Positions 18,023-25,977 of a stretch of 64,000 bases of DNA are shown piece by piece (position 1 is the stretch's first letter; each line of letters starts with the position of its first letter). This stretch comes from Pseudomonadota bacterium. GTDB taxonomy: Bacteria; Pseudomonadota; Alphaproteobacteria; UBA2136; JAPKEQ01. A program made the position numbers and the translations under genes. The notes beneath the pieces are model-generated. The model saw only the letters and a program-made list of their open reading frames with translations. It had not been told where the DNA came from and did not search any database. The stretch spans positions 1-64,000 of the forward strand of contig JAYZXF010000008.1 of assembly GCA_036141575.1 (NCBI GenBank), in the 5' to 3' direction.

Positions 18023-18053
18023 ACACACTGTATACGCTCGGTATACAGTGTGT
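18023..18053. promoter_or_regulatory. 31-base perfect palindrome containing two GTATAC words
   Basis: Arms of 13 bases (ACACACTGTATAC and its complement) around GCTCG. It lies between the asd-like gene and the oxygenase gene. Its core TGTATAC-N5-GTATACA matches the palindrome upstream of yejF. On the minus strand a T-rich stretch follows, so it could also end transcription of the asd-like gene; operator and terminator are both possible. Confidence 0.55.
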
Positions 18054-18085
18054 CAATAGATAGATATAAAATGAAAAAGAAAAGT

Positions 18086-19084
18086 TTAAGCGGCAATGGC
18101 TTCTGCAATTTGCAGAGCGTTGAGGGCGCTTCCTTTTCTAAGAGTATCACTACTGATCCAGAGTTGGATGTAGTCTTTACCTGTACGGATGCGGCTGATG
18201 TAGATTGGATCTGTTTCAGCTGAGCCGAATGGTGTAGAGACTTCACCTTTCTCAAGATCATCAATCACACGCAGGCTTGGATTGCCTTCAAGGATGTTAC
18301 GCACATCCCCAGGCATCAGGTGTTTATCTGTTTTGATGACAACAGACTGAGAGCAGCCAACAAAGCTTGGAATTGTGATACCTGTGACAATCGGCTCTAC
18401 GCCTGCAAAGGCAAGAACATCATGCTTAACAGCTTCTTCAATAGACGTTTGCACACCATCCGCAGTTTTACCGACCATTGGAATGCAGTTAAAAGCGATT
18501 TGTGCAGGGAAGAGTTCACCCATCATACCTTCAGCGCCAGCGCCTCCAACAAGGCCAATACTTTGTTGATAAAGTTCGTCCATAGCTTTTGTACCGCTTC
18601 GGCCTGTACCGTAAAGCACAGTTGTTTGAATATCTTTTGTGTGAACAGAGCTTTTGAGTGCGTTAAGAACAAGGGCTAACTGGATAGCAGCTGGTTCTGG
18701 TGAGTACACGGCACCGCTTGATGTCGCTACTTTTTGTAGGGCAGAAGCGTTGAGCTCAGGAATAATTGGTAGTGCACCTGTTTTGCGTGTAATACCGCTT
18801 AGGTCAATCACTTTACAGCCAGCTTTTACTGCATCTTCAATCGCTGTTACGGCAGCGTCTTCTGGTAGAGCGCAGAACACAAGTTCTACACCAGAGAAGT
18901 CAAACCCTTGTACGGCTTGTACTGGAACGTCATCATTTTTGAATGGAAGCTGTTCCCCTTCGCTGAGTGTGCTTGCTAGAAAGATTGGGTCACCAGCACA
19001 CAGTGTGTGGTCTTCTAGAAGGCGGATAATTTCGCGGCCAACAAGGCCTGTTGCACCAAGGATAGCAGTTTTCATGCGCGCCAT
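18086..19084 (-). CDS. Aspartate-semialdehyde dehydrogenase homologue lacking catalytic residues (USG-1-like)
   Basis: 332 residues with the Asd fold: nucleotide-binding GATGLVGREI (10-19), FCALPEDAA, an AFN-IP block and IPSFVG. The catalytic loop that normally reads NPNCST is SPEPAA here, so the Cys is Pro131; the substrate-binding Arg of the RVPVFVGH motif is Thr237 and the catalytic His is Cys244. All three key positions are lost, as in the USG-1 proteins that accompany true Asd in some proteobacteria. It should not be annotated as a working enzyme of the lysine/threonine pathway. AAGGA precedes the start at 19084. pth lies 27 bases upstream, with rplY beyond it. Confidence 0.85.
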   Translation of the reverse strand: MARMKTAILGATGLVGREIIRLLEDHTLCAGDPIFLASTLSEGEQLPFKNDDVPVQAVQGFDFSGVELVFCALPEDAAVTAIEDAVKAGCKVIDLSGITRKTGALPIIPELNASALQKVATSSGAVYSPEPAAIQLALVLNALKSSVHTKDIQTTVLYGTGRSGTKAMDELYQQSIGLVGGAGAEGMMGELFPAQIAFNCIPMVGKTADGVQTSIEEAVKHDVLAFAGVEPIVTGITIPSFVGCSQSVVIKTDKHLMPGDVRNILEGNPSLRVIDDLEKGEVSTPFGSAETDPIYISRIRTGKDYIQLWISSDTLRKGSALNALQIAEAIAA

Positions 19085-19111
19085 AGGGGATTCCTTTATT
19101 TAATAAATGAA

Positions 19112-19675
19112 CTATAGAGGTTCGTTAGGGTTTAAAAACTTTGCGCCATCACCAGACAGAAGAGCTGGCAAACGAGGCATGTATGTTTCAATCACTTTTT
19201 CAGTTTGGGTAAATTCATCAGCAGGGGCTTTACGTAGCACATACCCGCTTACTTCATGTTTGTTGCCAGGGTGGCCGATACCAATACGCATTTTGTGGTA
19301 GTTCTTGCCACTTAAGTGCTGGTCAAGAGACTTAATGCCATTGTGGCCGGCGGCACCACCGCCTTGCTTGAGTTTGATCTGGTTAGGTTTCAGATCAAGT
19401 TCATCGTAAATGACATAAACGTTTTCAGGCTTAATTTTGAAAAATTTACAGGCAGCGCCGACACTTTCACCGCTCAGGTTCATGAATGTGTAAGGCTTAA
19501 GAAGGATGGTGTCTTCACCATCAATGCTGCCTTTCACAAACTCACCTTTAAACTTTTCTTTCCAAGCACCAAAGGCAAAATGGCGATGGATAAAATCCAC
19601 CGCCATAAAGCCGACATTGTGTCTCGTATCTGAGTACTTTTCGCCAGGATTACCAAGTCCAACAATGAGTTTCAT
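19112..19675 (-). CDS. pth: Peptidyl-tRNA hydrolase
   Basis: 187 residues from ATG at 19675 with GGAGAG upstream; an in-frame ATG at 19840 would place 55 unrelated Lys/Leu-rich residues, read out of frame through rplY, before the domain. Cleaves peptidyl-tRNA released from stalled ribosomes. Seen: LIVGLGNPGEKY with Asn9, catalytic His19 in TRHNVGF, the KPYTFMNLSGESV block, YDELDLKPNQIKLKQGGGAAGHNGIKSL and RIGIGHPG. The rplY-pth order, with 28 bases between, is a common operon in proteobacteria. Confidence 0.97.
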   Translation of the reverse strand: MKLIVGLGNPGEKYSDTRHNVGFMAVDFIHRHFAFGAWKEKFKGEFVKGSIDGEDTILLKPYTFMNLSGESVGAACKFFKIKPENVYVIYDELDLKPNQIKLKQGGGAAGHNGIKSLDQHLSGKNYHKMRIGIGHPGNKHEVSGYVLRKAPADEFTQTEKVIETYMPRLPALLSGDGAKFLNPNEPL

Positions 19676-19703
19676 GTTAGATATGCTCTCCTGTCTGCGA
19701 AAG

Positions 19704-20360
19704 TTAAGCTTCAGAGCTTTCGTCAGCGCCTTCAGTTGCTTCTTCAGCACCTTCAGCTCCTTCTTCGCCTTCAACTTCTTCTTCAGCGTCTGCACCCTTA
19801 GTTGTACGAGTTGCAAGAACGTTAAGTACAGTGAATTCACGGTCTTCAGTTAGACGTACACCTTCAGGAAGGTCGTCACCAGATACTTTCGCGCTTTCAC
19901 CAACTTTAAGGTCAGCAACAGAAACTTCGATGAAGTCAGGAATACTGTCCGCACGGCAAATAAGTTCGATATCGTTACGTAGGTAAGAAAGTACACCACC
20001 CATCTTGATACCTGGAGACTGCTCTTCGTTGATCGCTTTAATGCGTACAGCAACACGTACTTCACGTGCAGGATCGAAGTCAGAAAAGTCGATGTGGATC
20101 ACTTGCTCGCTTACTGGGTGGCGTTGTACGTCACGTGGTAGAACTTGCATGTCTTTACCATCAAGCTTTAGGCTTTGTGGAGTTGTGAAGAACTTACCAG
20201 CTTTCATAGCCATCATAAGGTCGTAAGATTTAACTTCAATGTTGAGTGTGTCCATTGATGGGCCGTAAACAACAGCAGGAACCATGCCTGTGTTACGTGC
20301 AGCGCGTGCGCTACCTGTGCCCAATACTTTGCGAGAGTTCGCAGTAATTGTGTGTGTCAT
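19704..20360 (-). CDS. rplY: 50S ribosomal protein L25 / general stress protein Ctc
   Basis: 218 residues, the long (Ctc) form: an N-terminal L25 domain that binds 5S rRNA (residues about 1-95, with VPAVVYGPSMDT) and a C-terminal TL5-type beta domain (about 98-185), followed by a tail of about 30 residues made nearly only of Glu, Gly and Ala. The acidic tail is frequent in alphaproteobacterial L25. First gene of rplY-pth; it diverges from guaC across 275 bases that must hold both promoters. Confidence 0.95.
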   Translation of the reverse strand: MTHTITANSRKVLGTGSARAARNTGMVPAVVYGPSMDTLNIEVKSYDLMMAMKAGKFFTTPQSLKLDGKDMQVLPRDVQRHPVSEQVIHIDFSDFDPAREVRVAVRIKAINEEQSPGIKMGGVLSYLRNDIELICRADSIPDFIEVSVADLKVGESAKVSGDDLPEGVRLTEDREFTVLNVLATRTTKGADAEEEVEGEEGAEGAEEATEGADESSEA

Positions 20361-20635
20361 TAGGTTTTTTCCTTTCCTTGACGCAGTTACTCATCAATTC
20401 CTGAAGGCAGGTTTTGCCTCCCCAATTGCGCATTTCTACGCAAAAGTGCTTTCTATGTAGAGAGTTGTATGCGGTTTGTCAAGGTTATCTTCATTATTTG
20501 TCTGAGGTTTATGATCTTTTTACGTGACAAATATTTTCAGCTCTGTACCATCTATAAGGAAGAAGTGCTTTGTTTCTTGAAGCGATTTTTCCACCAGACC
20601 CAGACTGTAAATAGGAAAAGAAGGAAAACGCTGAG

Positions 20636-21679
20636 ATGCGTATTGAAACAGAGGTAAAACTGGACTTTAAAGATGTGTTGATTCGTCCAAAGCGCTCAAC
20701 ACTTAACTCAAGAAGAGATGTGGAAATTGAGCGCGAGTTCAAAATGAAGCATTCAAACCGTACATGGAGTGGCGTACCGATTATCGCTGCGAACATGGAT
20801 CATACCGGTACATTCGACATGGCAAAATCACTGGCACAATTTGGTGTGCTCACGGCAATTCATAAATTTTATAGCGTAGATGAGTGGAAAGCTTTTGCTG
20901 AGGAAAACCCAGATGTTCTTGAGCGTGTCTTTGTTTCAAGCGGTACATCTGATGCGGACTTTGAAAGAATGTCTGAAATTATGAAAGTAGCGGATTGCCC
21001 GAATATCTGTATTGATATTGCCAATGGCTACAGCCAGCACTTGGTAGATTTTGTGCGCCGTGTACGTGAAGCATACCCAGATAAGATCATTATGGCCGGT
21101 AATGTAGTCACAGGTGAAATGGTTGAAGAACTGATTATTTCAGGTGCGGATATTGTTAAAGTGGGTATTGGTCCAGGGAGTGTATGTACAACGCGTCGTC
21201 AAACGGGGTGTGGCTATCCTCAACTTAGCGCCATTATTGAATGTGCAGATGCAGCACATGGTCTAAAAGGCCTTGTGTGTGGTGATGGGGGTTGTACCGT
21301 GCCGGGTGATGTCGCTAAAGCGTTTGCTGCCGGTTCTGATTTTGTCATGCTTGGCGGTATGTTGGCTGGCCATGATGAATCAAGTGGTGAAATCTTTGAA
21401 CATGAAGGCCGTAAGGTGAAGCGTTACTACGGTATGAGTAGTGAAGAAGCGATGAAGAAGCACATGGGTGGCGTCGCATCTTACCGTTCATCTGAAGGGA
21501 AAAGTGTGAACGTTCCTTATAGAGGTCCTGTATCAGGCACAATGCAAGATATCCTTGGCGGTGTGCGTAGTACATGTACGTATGTAGGGGCTGAACGTTT
21601 GAAAGAACTTACAAAACGTACGACTTTTGTGCGCGTAACGCAGCAAATTAACGATATTTTCACGCCTTACAATATCTAA
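20636..21679 (+). CDS. guaC: GMP reductase
   Basis: 347 residues, close to the GuaC1 type. Reduces GMP to IMP with NADPH, recycling purines. Seen: IMPDH-like barrel, [11 protein letters not shown], catalytic Cys184 in [17 protein letters not shown] for phosphate binding, and the flap [33 protein letters not shown] lies about 11 bases before ATG. Transcribed alone: a terminator follows at 21809-21844. Confidence 0.97.
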   Translation: MRIETEVKLDFKDVLIRPKRSTLNSRRDVEIEREFKMKHSNRTWSGVPIIAANMDHTGTFDMAKSLAQFGVLTAIHKFYSVDEWKAFAEENPDVLERVFVSSGTSDADFERMSEIMKVADCPNICIDIANGYSQHLVDFVRRVREAYPDKIIMAGNVVTGEMVEELIISGADIVKVGIGPGSVCTTRRQTGCGYPQLSAIIECADAAHGLKGLVCGDGGCTVPGDVAKAFAAGSDFVMLGGMLAGHDESSGEIFEHEGRKVKRYYGMSSEEAMKKHMGGVASYRSSEGKSVNVPYRGPVSGTMQDILGGVRSTCTYVGAERLKELTKRTTFVRVTQQINDIFTPYNI

Positions 21680-21808
21680 ACACTGCTGCAAATGCGCTTT
21701 TGCCTGCTGGATTCGGCTTATGTATGCTTTATACACTGCGCCTGCATGCATTGGTAAAATCACATTTTCGCAGGCGTTTAGAGGATTGTAATTTCAGAAT
21801 AATATCAA

Positions 21809-21844
21809 AAAATACCCCGTGTCTCTTGACATGGGGTGTTTTTA
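21809..21844 (+). terminator. Terminator after guaC
   Basis: ACCCCGTG / CATGGGGT stem of eight pairs with an eight-base loop followed by GTTTTTA, about 130 bases beyond the guaC stop. Confidence 0.7.
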
Positions 21845-21880
21845 TCCTACATTGTTGTATGCAAACGAAAGGGTATAACC

Positions 21881-22135
21881 GTGCGCATTCTATTTACACT
21901 GAGTTTTCTAATGGCTTCTACAGCCGCTTTTGCTATGGATCCTATTGAAGGTCGCTCAATTGATTCTTTTGAGCCAGCAACATCTGACCCAATCATGGAT
22001 ATCATGAACCTAAATGAAATTTCTCCTGCGGCAGGCCTAGGGAACAGTATTATCCCTAGCCGTCCACGAGACAAAGACGATGCTCGTTCTCTATACTTTG
22101 ACCTGAAATCAGTTTCTGGTGAGGGTGAGTTTTAA
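21881..22135 (+). CDS. Small secreted protein of unknown function
   Basis: 84 residues from a GTG start at 21881, chosen because AAAGGG precedes it and a signal peptide follows directly (VRILFTLSFLMASTAAFA). The mature part of about 66 residues is acidic, with a Pro/Ser-rich middle (NSIIPSRPRDKDDARS) and no Cys. Its stop overlaps the start of the lipoprotein gene that follows (TAATG), so the two are translationally coupled and probably act together in the envelope. Confidence 0.7.
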   Translation: MRILFTLSFLMASTAAFAMDPIEGRSIDSFEPATSDPIMDIMNLNEISPAAGLGNSIIPSRPRDKDDARSLYFDLKSVSGEGEF

Positions 22136-22251
22136 TGAAGCATCTTTTGGTTCTTGCTTTTATAGCGCTTGTGTTCACAGTAACAGCTTGCGGTAAGCGT
22201 GCTGATGTTCAACCACCAGCAGATTACATTCAGCCTGAGCGCTCATACTAA
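22135..22251 (+). CDS. Small lipoprotein, LptM (YifL)-like
   Basis: 38 residues: signal peptide of 18 residues with lipobox TACG, lipidated Cys19, then a short tail CGKRADVQPPADYIQPERSY. The CG-K-R-PP pattern resembles the LptM/YifL small lipoproteins (CGxKGPLxxP) that help LptD maturation in other proteobacteria; there, lysA often follows, which it does not here. ATG overlaps the upstream stop. The similarity is short, so the assignment is tentative, but the lipoprotein signal is clear. Confidence 0.7.
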   Translation: MKHLLVLAFIALVFTVTACGKRADVQPPADYIQPERSY

Positions 22252-22368
22252 GTTCGTGTGGTTCTAACTTCTCTATCTTTCATCTGTGCTTCGCTCATGT
22301 ATTACTTAATACACATCGCTCATTCAGTTAAAATTTAGAAAAGTTATTCCTCACACTTTACGTTCTAT

Positions 22369-22398
22369 GAAAAAGCCTCCCAGTTGGGAGGCTTTTTC
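22369..22398. terminator. Bidirectional terminator
   Basis: AAAAAGCCTCCCA / TGGGAGGCTTTTT hairpin between the lipoprotein gene and the converging HTH-like gene. Confidence 0.85.
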
Positions 22399-22406
22399 AA
22401 TGTCGT

Positions 22407-22673
22407 TTAGCGGGCGATGTGGTGACGCATGAAAATGCACACATCTTTTGCCGCGTCATAATCAGGGGTGGCTTCGCCGTTTACCCATTTGGTGACGCTT
22501 TCACTGGCAATGCCGCAGTTTTGGCTGATCAGCTGTGCGCCTTTCTCGATGTTGCCTGCAAACATTTTTACAGCAGCTTTGAAGTGCTCGGAAAATGTTT
22601 CGGGACGTTCTTCAACATAAAGGCAGTGTCCTTCAATGGTTGCATGAATAGCGCCTTGAGAGAGAGTTGTCAT
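22407..22673 (-). CDS. Small HTH-like protein, unknown function
   Basis: 88 residues. The C-terminal half (about 45-75, LISQNCGIASESVTKWVNGE) has the pattern of a Cro/C1-type helix-turn-helix: a turn Gly followed by SxxxVTKWxNGE, then P and a closing helix. The N-terminal 35 residues are not recognised. AAGGAAC precedes the start. Composition is richer in G+C than the flanking genes. It stands alone with its own terminator; a DNA-binding role is plausible but inferred from pattern. Confidence 0.55.
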   Translation of the reverse strand: MTTLSQGAIHATIEGHCLYVEERPETFSEHFKAAVKMFAGNIEKGAQLISQNCGIASESVTKWVNGEATPDYDAAKDVCIFMRHHIAR

Positions 22674-22760
22674 GATAATGTTCCTTTTGGGAGCTAGAGA
22701 AACGTAAAGAGAGAGTAGGTTTAGGGGCTATATAGAAGTAAGGAGTATGAATGTCAAGGG

Positions 22761-23492
22761 TTACGGTCTGAATTGAACCGTGTACGCATCAATATCTTCT
22801 AGGTTTGGATTAAAGAAGCGGCAGACCCAAGATGTACTTTCACCTGCACCAAGTGGGCTTTTTTCAACCTGAGCCACCCATTCATCGATGGCAACACCAG
22901 ATGCATTAAAGAGTGTGACGCTAAGCTTTGGTACTGTAAGGGACATGTCTTTACGGTTGGTCACTTTACCTTGGAAAGTCAGGACAGTGAGCTCACCATC
23001 TTTAGAAACAGTACGCTCAACCGCACCAATCTGGAAGACGTCTGATTGAACCACTTTATTTTTTTCAGACACACTAAAGCCAAACGTTTTGTAGAAGGCA
23101 GTTGTTTGAGGAACCATCTTTGTAAGAGGGCCTTTGAGTGCGAATAGAATCGCAAACATAATTAGGATAGCTCCCAAAATGGCACCAGTTGATTTCAGGA
23201 TTGCTTTTTTCTTCATGCGAACACGACGATCATGAGCCGATTCAATTGGTTCATCAACCAGAGGATTTGATGGTGGAAGAGGAGCTTGCGGGAATGGTGC
23301 ACGCTCTGGCACAGCCGGTGCAGCCGTTTCTTCTGGTGCATCTGTATCTGGTTCAGGAAGGACATCTTCAGGCTCGCTTACCGCAAACCATTGGTGTTTA
23401 CATTTGCCACAACGTACATCACGCCCTTCAGCAGGGAATGTGTCAGGGTTCACTTTAAAGCGAGAACTACAGTTGGGGCACGTAATAATCAT
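22761..23492 (-). CDS. MJ0042 zinc-ribbon / DUF3426 membrane protein
   Basis: 243 residues. Residues 1-36 are an MJ0042 zinc ribbon with Cys5, Cys8, Cys28 and Cys31; a Pro/Glu/Ala-rich linker follows (about 40-90), then one transmembrane helix (about 98-120) and a periplasmic DUF3426 beta domain (about 145-243). Genes of this type are found divergent from ftsE in many alphaproteobacteria, as here. The layout, a cytoplasmic metal ribbon joined to an extracytoplasmic domain, suggests transmembrane sensing or assembly, but no function is established. Confidence 0.88.
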   Translation of the reverse strand: MIITCPNCSSRFKVNPDTFPAEGRDVRCGKCKHQWFAVSEPEDVLPEPDTDAPEETAAPAVPERAPFPQAPLPPSNPLVDEPIESAHDRRVRMKKKAILKSTGAILGAILIMFAILFALKGPLTKMVPQTTAFYKTFGFSVSEKNKVVQSDVFQIGAVERTVSKDGELTVLTFQGKVTNRKDMSLTVPKLSVTLFNASGVAIDEWVAQVEKSPLGAGESTSWVCRFFNPNLEDIDAYTVQFRP

Positions 23493-23810
23493 GATCTTTA
23501 TGATACATGATTTTTGGCTTAATGGGATGCCTTTGAGAAAATTTTTTGCGATTCCTTAAGATGGGTGTTGCACTTTACACAAACTGGAACAAAAACGGGT
23601 TTGTCTCTATAATTTGTTGAAACGCTCTTGCACTTTTAGGTATCATTAAATACACTGCGATGAATGGGGCATCCTTGTATTCTCAAATAATGAAAACACG
23701 GCAAAAGCAACCTCGAAATAAGTGATTTAGAAGCAGTCATGAATACATTGAAATGAATTCTTGCAGGCTAAAGATACTTGTGAGCGGTTTAAAAATAACG
23801 GGATATATAA
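23493..23810. other. Divergent intergenic region, zinc-ribbon gene / ftsE
   Basis: 318 A+T-rich bases with no gene. A plausible ftsE promoter is TTGCAC (23628-23633), 17-base spacer, TACACT (23651-23656), which leaves a leader of about 150 bases before ftsE. No strong hairpin or riboswitch-like element was recognised in that leader. Confidence 0.45.
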
Positions 23811-24497
23811 ATGATTCAGCTGGATAACGTGACGCTTGAATATGGTAAGAGTACACGCGTACTCAACAATGTGTCGTTTCAGCTTGAGTCTGGTTCATTC
23901 CATTTTCTAACAGGCCCCTCAGGTGCGGGTAAAACCAGTATTTTTAAACTGATGTACATGGACCTTTTGCCAACAGCTGGCAACATCACTCTGTTTGGCC
24001 GTAACACGAAGACGTTAGACCGTGATGAAGTGTCTATGATGCGCCGTAAGATGGGGCTTGTGTTTCAGGATGATAACCTTCTGCCACATTTAACGGTACG
24101 TGAAAACGTTGCTCTGCCACTGAGTCTTCATGGGCCTCTTAAGCCGGAGCAAACAAAGTGTGTTGATGAAATTCTTGATTGGGTGGGCTTGTCTCATCGC
24201 CTTGATGCATATCCAGGAACGCTTTCAGGTGGTGAAAAACAGCGTGCCTCTATTGCGCGTGCTGTTGTTGCGCGTCCAAAATTCCTGATTGCGGATGAGC
24301 CAACTGGTAACGTAGATGATGAAATGGCGCGTCGTATTATGTACCTATTTGCGGAGCTGAATAAGCATGGAACAACAGTGCTGATTGCAACGCACGATGC
24401 AGCGATTCTTAAAGCCTTCCCATATCCACGTTTGTACTTGCGTGGTGGCAACATTATTAAAAAAGTACCTGAACAAACTGTAAAAAGAACAGCCTAA
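23811..24497 (+). CDS. ftsE: Cell division ATP-binding protein FtsE
   Basis: 228 residues. ABC ATPase of the FtsEX complex, which couples Z-ring constriction to activation of peptidoglycan hydrolases. Seen: Walker A GPSGAGKT (35-42), the Q-loop in LVFQDDNLLPHLTVRENVALPL, signature LSGGEKQR, Walker B FLIADEPTGNVD, and the H-loop in ATHDAAIL. Length and order ftsE-ftsX are canonical; the genes are 15 bases apart. Confidence 0.97.
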   Translation: MIQLDNVTLEYGKSTRVLNNVSFQLESGSFHFLTGPSGAGKTSIFKLMYMDLLPTAGNITLFGRNTKTLDRDEVSMMRRKMGLVFQDDNLLPHLTVRENVALPLSLHGPLKPEQTKCVDEILDWVGLSHRLDAYPGTLSGGEKQRASIARAVVARPKFLIADEPTGNVDDEMARRIMYLFAELNKHGTTVLIATHDAAILKAFPYPRLYLRGGNIIKKVPEQTVKRTA

Positions 24498-24512
24498 GGC
24501 AAAGCAGATTTT

Positions 24513-25364
24513 ATGATTTTTGGAACCTTTGACGCTTCTGCGAGAAAAGCACTTTCGCTCAATAAAGACCGCGTGTTTCGTGCGTTTACAATTCTTATTG
24601 TTATCCTTGGATGGGTGTGCGGTATTGGTACGGCTGGTTTGGTTACGCTTGAAAATGTATATGGGGCTTGGCAGCTTAAACAGCGTAGCCAACTGACGCT
24701 TTACCTTTCAACAGATGTGACAGGAAAAGAAATCGAAGAACACCTTACAGTGCTCAATACGTATGATGGCGTCGATTCATCAAAAGTTCTCACAGATGAA
24801 GAAACGCGTGCGCTTCTTGAGCCTTACTTTGATAATGCGCAAAGCTTCCCTGTACCTAAAGTGGTTGAATTTAACGTGACGCAAGAGCTAAACCGCTTGC
24901 AGTTTGATGGCAAGGTTCTTGAACTTTTCCCAACGGCTGAAATTGACGATGCACGCTCAGTGCTTGAGAGTGTGGCGCGTGCAGTTCGTGCGACTCAAGG
25001 GGTAACACTTGCGCTTTCATTGGTTGTGTTTGCTGTGGTTGCGTTTGTTGTGTCACTTGTGGTGCGTGCAGGTGTACGTGGCCAATCTAAGAGCCTTAAA
25101 ATGATGCAATACATGGGGGCAAGTGATAGCTTTTTGACGCGTTTGATTCTAAACCAAGTCTTTTTGCGCGCGTCTCTCGGGTGGCTATTTTCAACAGCGA
25201 TTATTGTTCTTACATTGCTTATGACAATGATTGGTCTTCCTGAGCTTGTCACCTACATGCAGCCATCGGTTTGGATTGCAGCTGCGCTAGTACCTGTTGG
25301 ACTTATTGTTGTGGCACTATTCATGACCTATCACACAATGAAACAGATGGTAAAATCGTTTTGA
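24513..25364 (+). CDS. ftsX: Cell division protein FtsX
   Basis: 283 residues. Inner-membrane partner of FtsE: basic N-terminus, helix 1 (about 27-50), a periplasmic loop of about 110 residues that in relatives contacts hydrolase activators, then three helices (about 158-182, 215-240, 250-272) with a short cytoplasmic loop containing GQSKSLKMMQYMGAS. Its TGA overlaps the TTG start of the next gene by four bases. Confidence 0.95.
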   Translation: MIFGTFDASARKALSLNKDRVFRAFTILIVILGWVCGIGTAGLVTLENVYGAWQLKQRSQLTLYLSTDVTGKEIEEHLTVLNTYDGVDSSKVLTDEETRALLEPYFDNAQSFPVPKVVEFNVTQELNRLQFDGKVLELFPTAEIDDARSVLESVARAVRATQGVTLALSLVVFAVVAFVVSLVVRAGVRGQSKSLKMMQYMGASDSFLTRLILNQVFLRASLGWLFSTAIIVLTLLMTMIGLPELVTYMQPSVWIAAALVPVGLIVVALFMTYHTMKQMVKSF

Positions 25365-25948
25365 AACTGAGATCTAAGTGTCTCATTTTCTGCGCAGTGG
25401 CGTTGCTCTCTTTTTACGCCATATCAGGGATTATTTTCCTCAGTCAGGTGTTTTTAACACCAGAATTGACAGCAAATTCAGTTAAAAATGAAAAACAATT
25501 GGTTTTATTTACAGGTCAGCCTGAGCGCATTTATGCACTGAGGGAAATTTTGGCTTATGGCTATGCTGGTACTGTGTTTTTAAGCGGGGTAAACCCACAG
25601 GTCTCTATAGAAGATGTGCTGCCTGATGGGACTGGTCTTGCGGACATTGATATGGATTATGCTTCACAAACAACCAAGGAAAACGCCGTAAATACGGCAC
25701 TTTGGCTTGGATATGAAGAAGAGGCGCAGCCATTTGTCTTTATTACAAACCGCTATCATATGCCACGGAGTTTACTTTTGCTGAAAGCGGAAGGCCTAGA
25801 AGATTTTGCTATCCCATACCCTGTTTCTGGTGGCTTCAAACCTGTGAGATGGTGGCGTGAATATCACAAATGGTTGTGGGTCAATATGGATTTTTATGCT
25901 CATTTGTCTGAAATGATAGGCAAAATCGGCTTGGATCGTGCATCATAA
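25361..25948 (+). CDS. YdcF-family (DUF218) membrane protein
   Basis: 195 residues from a TTG start at 25361 that overlaps the ftsX stop (TTGA), the only start that avoids a long out-of-frame overlap with ftsX. N-terminal helix (about 7-29), then a DUF218 domain: LVLFTGQPERIYALREIL, SGVNP, the Asp/Ser-Thr turn YASQTTKENAV and VFITNRYHMPRSLLLLKAEG. Relatives include ElyC and SanA, which affect cell-envelope integrity and peptidoglycan synthesis at low temperature. Coupling to ftsEX fits an envelope role. Confidence 0.85.
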   Translation: MKLRSKCLIFCAVALLSFYAISGIIFLSQVFLTPELTANSVKNEKQLVLFTGQPERIYALREILAYGYAGTVFLSGVNPQVSIEDVLPDGTGLADIDMDYASQTTKENAVNTALWLGYEEEAQPFVFITNRYHMPRSLLLLKAEGLEDFAIPYPVSGGFKPVRWWREYHKWLWVNMDFYAHLSEMIGKIGLDRAS

Positions 25949-25977
25949 GAACTTAAGAACTCAAAATAGGTAGTGAT

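Noticed and set aside
19676-19840. Longer pth start at 19840 giving 55 extra Lys/Leu-rich residues
   Set aside because: These codons read the acidic tail of rplY in another frame; the conserved Pth start MKLIVGLGNPG has its own GGAGAG site.
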